64,000 nt of DNA, taken from Psychrobacter sp. JCM 18901. Its GTDB lineage: Bacteria; Pseudomonadota; Gammaproteobacteria; Pseudomonadales; Moraxellaceae. A model generated the notes under the pieces. It had not been told where the DNA came from. It saw nothing but the letters and a program-made list of their open reading frames with translations, and did not search any database. The DNA is taken from contig NZ_BAWH01000008.1 in the NCBI RefSeq assembly GCF_000586435.1, positions 1 to 64,000 on the forward strand, given 5' to 3'. Shown here one piece after another: positions 59,884-64,000 of this stretch. A program made the translations under genes and the position numbers. Every line of letters begins with the position of its first letter. The stretch's first letter is position 1.

Positions 59884-61987
59884 ATGACAATGTTCAACAC
59901 CATTAAGCGTGAATTTCAGTATGGCAACCAGCAGGTTGTTATTGAGACAGGCCGTATTGCCCGTCAAGCAAACTCTATTTTAGTACACATGGGCGGTGTA
60001 ACCGTATTAGTTGCAGCAGTCGTAAAATCAGAAGCTAAAGAAGGCCAAAACTTCTTTCCGCTAACGGTTAATTATCAAGAAAAAAATGTATGCAGCGGGT
60101 AAAATCCCAGGTGCTTACGGCAAACGTGAAGGCCGTGCGAGCGAATTTGAAACCTTAACTTCACGCTTGATTGACCGTCCGATTCGTCCGCTATTCCCAG
60201 AAGGCTACGTAAACGAAATCCAAATCACCGCTACAGTTGTATCATCAGATAAAACTCAGTCTGCAGATATCGCTGCACTAATCGGTGCTTCAGCAGCATT
60301 GGCTATTTCTGATGCACCATTTAATGGTCCTGTTGCTGCCGCTCGTGTTGGTTTCATTAACGGTGAATACGTTCTAAACCCAACATCTGAGCAGCTTGAA
60401 ACTAGTGATCTAGATTTGGTTGTGGCTGGTACTAAGTCTGCAGTATTGATGGTTGAATCTGAAGCGGCAGAGCTGTCAGAAGACCAGATGTTAGGTGCAG
60501 TATTGTACGGCCATCAGCAACAACAAATCGTTATTGATAACATTGCTTCAATGGCTGAAGAGATCGGTACTGCTAAGCAGCAATATTCTGCTCCTGAGCG
60601 TGACCAAGCCCTTACCAGCAGCATGAAAGAGCAGTTCGGCGAGCAAGTTGCTGACGCTTATACCATTACTGATAAGCAAGCACGTTACACGAAGCTTGAT
60701 GAAATTAAGCAGTCAATTATTGATGCACTTGCTGGTGATGCTGAGTCAGAAACTTATGCTGATACCGTATCTGAGCTTAAAGAAATCTATAACGACCTTA
60801 AATATCGTACTGTTCGTGACAACATCTTGTCAGGTAAGCCGCGTATCGATGGTCGTGACCCTGAGACAGTTCGTGCGCTTGACGTACAAGTTGGTGTATT
60901 GCCATATACGCATGGTTCAGCATTGTTCACACGTGGTGAGACGCAGGCATTGGTTACTACCACACTTGGTAACAGCCGTGACGTCAACATGATTGACTCA
61001 CTAGGTGGCACGATTCGTGACCATTTCATGCTGCATTATAACTTCCCACATTTCTCAGTTGGTGAAACGGGCCGTGAAGGTATTCCAAAACGTCGTGAAA
61101 TCGGTCATGGTCGTCTAGCACGCCGCGGTGTACAAGCGATGTTGCCAGATAGTGAGCGTTTCCCGTATGTGATTCGTGTGGTATCAGAAATCACTGAATC
61201 TAACGGTTCATCTTCTATGGCTTCTGTTTGTGGTGCAAGTCTGGCATTGATGGACGCAGGCGTACCATTAAAAGCACCAGTGGCTGGTATCGCGATGGGT
61301 TTGGTTAAAGAAGGCGATCGTTTTGCTGTATTGTCAGACATCTTGGGTGATGAAGATCATCTAGGTGATATGGACTTTAAAGTGGCTGGTTCTAAAAATG
61401 GTATCACTGCACTTCAGATGGATATCAAAATCGAAGGTATTACCCCTGACATCATGGAGCAAGCGCTTAAACAAGCTCATGCAGGTCGTATCCATATCCT
61501 AGAAGCAATGAACCAAGTATTGCCTGAGAGCCGTACTGAAATCAATGCTCATGCACCAAACTACGCGGTTATCGAAATCAACCCAGACAAGATTCGTGAC
61601 GTTATCGGTAAAGGCGGCGCAACTATCCGTCAGCTAACGGAAGAAACTGGCGCGGTTATTGATATCGATGATGCAGGTACTATCCGTATCTTTGGTGAAA
61701 ACAAAGCAGCGACCAAGGCAGCTATCGGCAAAATCGAAGCACTAACTGCTGAAGTTGAAGTTGGTAAAACTTATGAAGGTACCGTTGCTCGTATCGTCGA
61801 CTTCGGCGCATTTGTAAATGTCTTGCCAAATACGGATGGCCTAGTACATATTTCACAAATCGCAGAAGAGCGCGTAGAGAATGTATCAGACTACCTAAAA
61901 GAAGGTCAGATCGTTAAAGTACTCGTCCAAGACGTTGATAACCGTGGTCGTATCAAACTGACTATGAAAGGTGTTGAGCAGAACTAA
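59884..61987 (+). CDS. pnp: polyribonucleotide nucleotidyltransferase PNPase (frameshifted)
   Basis: 3'-5' phosphorolytic RNase, degradosome member and cold-growth factor. About 700 residues. First PH domain ([20 protein letters not shown]), all-alpha linker, second PH domain with catalytic [22 protein letters not shown] domain ([17 protein letters not shown]) and S1 domain ([17 protein letters not shown]). Run 60080-60086 is seven for six; repair joins [18 protein letters not shown] 59884 follows TTAGGAAGATTAT. Transcription ends at the hairpin at 62019-62066. Confidence 0.95.
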
Positions 61988-62018
61988 TACTCAATATCTG
62001 ATGTGGTTTAAGTAATAA

Positions 62019-62066
62019 AAAACCGCTTTGAAATGCTCGTTATGAGTATTCAAGGCGGTTTTTTTT
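62019..62066. terminator. bidirectional terminator
   Basis: AAAACCGCTTTG...CAAGGCGGTTTT with an inner AATGCTC/GAGTATT pairing and A/T runs on both flanks, between convergent pnp and the macrodomain-like gene. Confidence 0.88.
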
Positions 62067-62103
62067 ATGTTCTCGAAAGGACGATGACTGGCTAGCTAAA
62101 AGG

Positions 62104-62670
62104 TCATTTATAACTCAATGCTTTTAGGCAGATGTATATCGATACGAAGTTTGGTAGGTCTTGTAAGTACTCAGTTAGTAATGGCAAAGTATCAGCATGC
62201 CAGTCTAAAGGCAGGGTATCTACTGTAGTGCTTTCACTGGATACGATATCACGTGGTCTGCCTGAGATAAGTGGCCGCGCAAGCAATGCAACTCTGCGTA
62301 TGCCTTGGTAACGTATAAGCGGCATTATTTGCTGTTGCAAATCAATCAAGGCAGCAGTCAGCCAACGTGTGCGCGCTGGATGATAAGGATGGTTTGATAT
62401 CACAAGGTTGGCAATATAGTTTGGCTGGTTACCGTTACTACTGATACCAAGTCCGACCTGCTCACGTGTACGCTTATTAATTAAGCAGCTACCAACATTC
62501 AGACTACCATCGCGGCACGCACGATGATAGCGACTATAATTATCAGGGAATAGAGTTTTTGCTCGTGTGAGTACAGGATCTAAAACGACACCAGCATTGT
62601 TGACAGGTAAAATAAGCAACTGTGCATTGCTATTTAAAATAGAGGCATGTGTGAATTGCAAAATCGCCAT
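62104..62670 (-). CDS. divergent macrodomain-like protein
   Basis: 188 residues resembling the macrodomain class of DarG antitoxins: ASILNSNAQLLILPVNNAG (beta strand, then the PVN-x-x-G loop), TRAKTLFPDNYSRYHRACRD, ISNHPYHPARTRWLTAALID and a C-terminal region (LPLDWHADTLPLLTEYLQD). DarG macrodomains remove ADP-ribose from DNA. The usual glycine-rich second loop (GCGxGGLxW) is replaced here by LARPLISGRPRD, so activity is uncertain. No DarT-like toxin is adjacent. ATG 62670 follows GGAGAGG. Intact. Confidence 0.6.
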   Translation of the reverse strand: MAILQFTHASILNSNAQLLILPVNNAGVVLDPVLTRAKTLFPDNYSRYHRACRDGSLNVGSCLINKRTREQVGLGISSNGNQPNYIANLVISNHPYHPARTRWLTAALIDLQQQIMPLIRYQGIRRVALLARPLISGRPRDIVSSESTTVDTLPLDWHADTLPLLTEYLQDLPNFVSIYICLKALSYK

Positions 62671-62704
62671 CGTAAGCCTCTCCATAACCAAATCAAGTAT
62701 ACGG

Positions 62705-63254
62705 TTATTGAACCGTCGCTTTATTAGAGTCGTTCGCTTCTAACTGAGCAATTTGTTGTTCAAGTAGTGCAATTTGTTCTGCCTTCATATCAGTCAACTG
62801 CTTATTCATAGCCACTTGTTCAGCGGCTAACTTTTCTTGTTCGGCCAGTCGCTGACGCTCATCTTCTAAACGATCAATCTCTTCTTTAGCCAAGCTGTCA
62901 TTTTCTGGTAGAGGCGCATCTAATATAGCAGTAGGATTTGGTATCGCGTTATTGTCATTATTGGCTGCTTCAGAGTTTTCATCCATGAGCACACCATCGT
63001 TAATCACAGAGTCATCTATTAATTCCGAAGTGCTGTCTTTGGCTAATTCTGTCTGTGCTTGGTCAGTTACTGGTGCTGAAGTGGCGTTATCTACAGGGAG
63101 TGTGGATTGAGTGCCAGTCCTTCCTACGATAAGGTAGACAATGATAATAAGTAGCAATATGGAGATAAGTACTGCCAGAATTTTCTGACGTGTTTTAGTC
63201 TGTTTTTTTCTTGGAAGCGCGGGTTGATGAAGGCCGGATGTTGTCTGGTTTCAT
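62705..63254 (-). CDS. membrane-anchored coiled-coil protein (frameshifted)
   Basis: About 182 residues, not recognised. A basic N-terminus (TRASKKKQTKTRQK) precedes one membrane helix (ILAVLISILLLIIIVYLIV). The periplasmic part is Asp/Asn/Ala-rich (SEAANNDNNAIPNP), ending in a long coiled coil (LEDERQRLAEQEKLAAEQ, then KAEQIALLEQQIAQLEAN). The T run 63203-63209 is seven for six and cuts off the N-terminus as written. Topology: one helix with the coiled coil outside. Function unknown; possibly a scaffold or cell-wall-associated factor. Confidence 0.6.
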
Positions 63255-63396
63255 ATTATGATCGATTCATGTCAAGAATATAAGTAGCCATACTATAGCA
63301 AACTCAAAATAAAAAGCCTATCTATTGATAGATAGGCTTAATAGACCATTAAATAATAAAGGATTTAATCTGTTTTTAGATATGAAAACTAAATAA

Positions 63397-63653
63397 CTAA
63401 GGCTTAAATTTTACAGTGCCGCTGGTGCCAGTCGCCATCGCATCACGAGCCATTTGATCTTCTAAATGGTTCTTAGCACTAATGGCATCAGGGTCAGGAC
63501 GGTGCTCTGTGTGTCCGCACTGAGTACATTCAATATACTCATCTGGGCAGGAGTCACGATATTAACTTGCACCACAGCGTCCATCTCCTGACATTTCGGA
63601 CAACGTACCCCTGCTAAAAATCGGCGCTTAGGACTAGATGACTGATAACGCAT
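63397..63653 (-). CDS. YheV-like zinc-ribbon protein (frameshifted)
   Basis: About 85 residues with a zinc-ribbon pattern: RFLAGVRCPKCQEMDAVVQ (CPKC) and ECTQCGHTEHRPDPD (CTQC) after restoration of a C missing near 63546. This matches the YheV/DUF2387 family of putative metal-binding proteins. The C-terminus (SAKNHLEDQMARDAMATG) is helical. The ATG is next to the prlC stop, so the two genes are probably co-transcribed. Function unknown. Confidence 0.75.
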
Positions 63654-64000
63654 TTAAATGACCTCGCGAGTCGTTTGAGTATTTGCCGCATCAATATTTT
63701 TAGCATCAGTGAAACCATTATGGCGTAGCAAGGCATCGATACTGGCGCTACGACCACGGAAGTTTTCGAAATTGGTCTTGGCCGGGAAACTGCCGCCAAC
63801 AGATAAGATAGATTCACGGAACGCTTTGCCTGTCGCTGGGTTGAAAATACCGTCTTCTTCAAACTTGCTAAACGCATCAGCTGATAGCAGTTCCGCCCAT
63901 TTATATGAGTAATAGCCTGCAGCATAACCACCCGCGAATATATGACTAAAACCATTAGCAAAGCGGTTATAGTCAGGTGTTTGCATAACGGAGATATCAT
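63654..64000 (-). CDS. prlC: oligopeptidase A (PrlC), C-terminal part, runs off the window
   Basis: C-terminal about 115 residues of an M3 metallopeptidase, the family that degrades short and signal peptides in the cytoplasm. Visible text: [40 protein letters not shown] and [19 protein letters not shown], all typical of OpdA/PrlC. The N-terminal part and the HExxH zinc motif lie beyond 64000. The stop overlaps the next gene's start region on the same strand. Confidence 0.9.
   Translation of the reverse strand, partial: DISVMQTPDYNRFANGFSHIFAGGYAAGYYSYKWAELLSADAFSKFEEDGIFNPATGKAFRESILSVGGSFPAKTNFENFRGRSASIDALLRHNGFTDAKNIDAANTQTTREVI

Overview
The window looks like a chromosomal segment of a Psychrobacter-type gammaproteobacterium (family Moraxellaceae). 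The evidence is gene content and order: pilB-pilC-pilD-coaE, pepA-holC facing lptF-lptG, dnaJ-dapB, and tpiA-secG-tRNA-Leu-tRNA-fMet-rimP-nusA-infB-rbfA-truB-rpsO-pnp. Base composition is moderate with AT-rich spacers. I see no phage, plasmid, insertion sequence, CRISPR array or rRNA. Two exact ParB-binding (parS) sequences, at 2997-3012 and 20687-20702, suggest the segment lies in the replication-origin domain.

The dominant feature of the sequence is reading-frame damage. Around two thirds of the recognisable genes, including essential ones (infB, nusA, coaE, secG, tpiA, lptF), are split by single-base shifts. About forty of these lie in runs of seven A or T that must be six for the conserved protein to read through. 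The others are mostly single missing bases at short repeats such as GG or CC. I read this as sequence error, not decay, so split genes are given as one CDS with the shift positions. Two genes that look intact carry paired compensating shifts and a wrong internal peptide.

Layout. 1-6.4 kb: DsrE-like protein, thioesterase, YheT-like hydrolase, yigZ, rsuA, a DsbC-like isomerase and a DUF2939 protein. 6.7-14.1 kb: dnaJ, dapB, a secretin-like protein, ornithine decarboxylase, def, a GlsB-type membrane protein and mpl. 14.3-21.5 kb: NlpE-like lipoprotein, dsbB, gshA, erpA, yheS and an RlpA-like protein. 22-27.6 kb: DUF3015 and DUF4105 proteins, cbpA-cbpM and sstT. 27.8-35.7 kb: holC, pepA, a cysteine hydrolase, lptF-lptG, a methyltransferase and two small membrane proteins. 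35.8-40.8 kb: xerD, tusA, a membrane protein, ruvX, yqgE and recN. 41.6-47.8 kb: ppnP, rlmB, coaE, pilD, pilC and pilB. 48.2-62 kb: tpiA, secG, two tRNAs and the transcription/translation operon to pnp, interrupted between truB and rpsO by a PfpI/DJ-1 protein and two tiny acidic proteins. 62-64 kb: a macrodomain-like protein, a coiled-coil membrane protein, a zinc-ribbon protein and the end of prlC.

Functional groups: protein folding and quality control (dnaJ, cbpA/cbpM, dsbB, the DsbC-like protein, def, pepA, prlC); envelope (lptF/G, mpl, RlpA-like, NlpE-like); thiol, sulfur and iron-sulfur chemistry (gshA, erpA, tusA, DsrE-like); recombination and repair (xerD, ruvX, recN, holC); type IV pili (pilB/C/D); and ribosome or RNA maturation (rsuA, rlmB, rimP, rbfA, truB, pnp).
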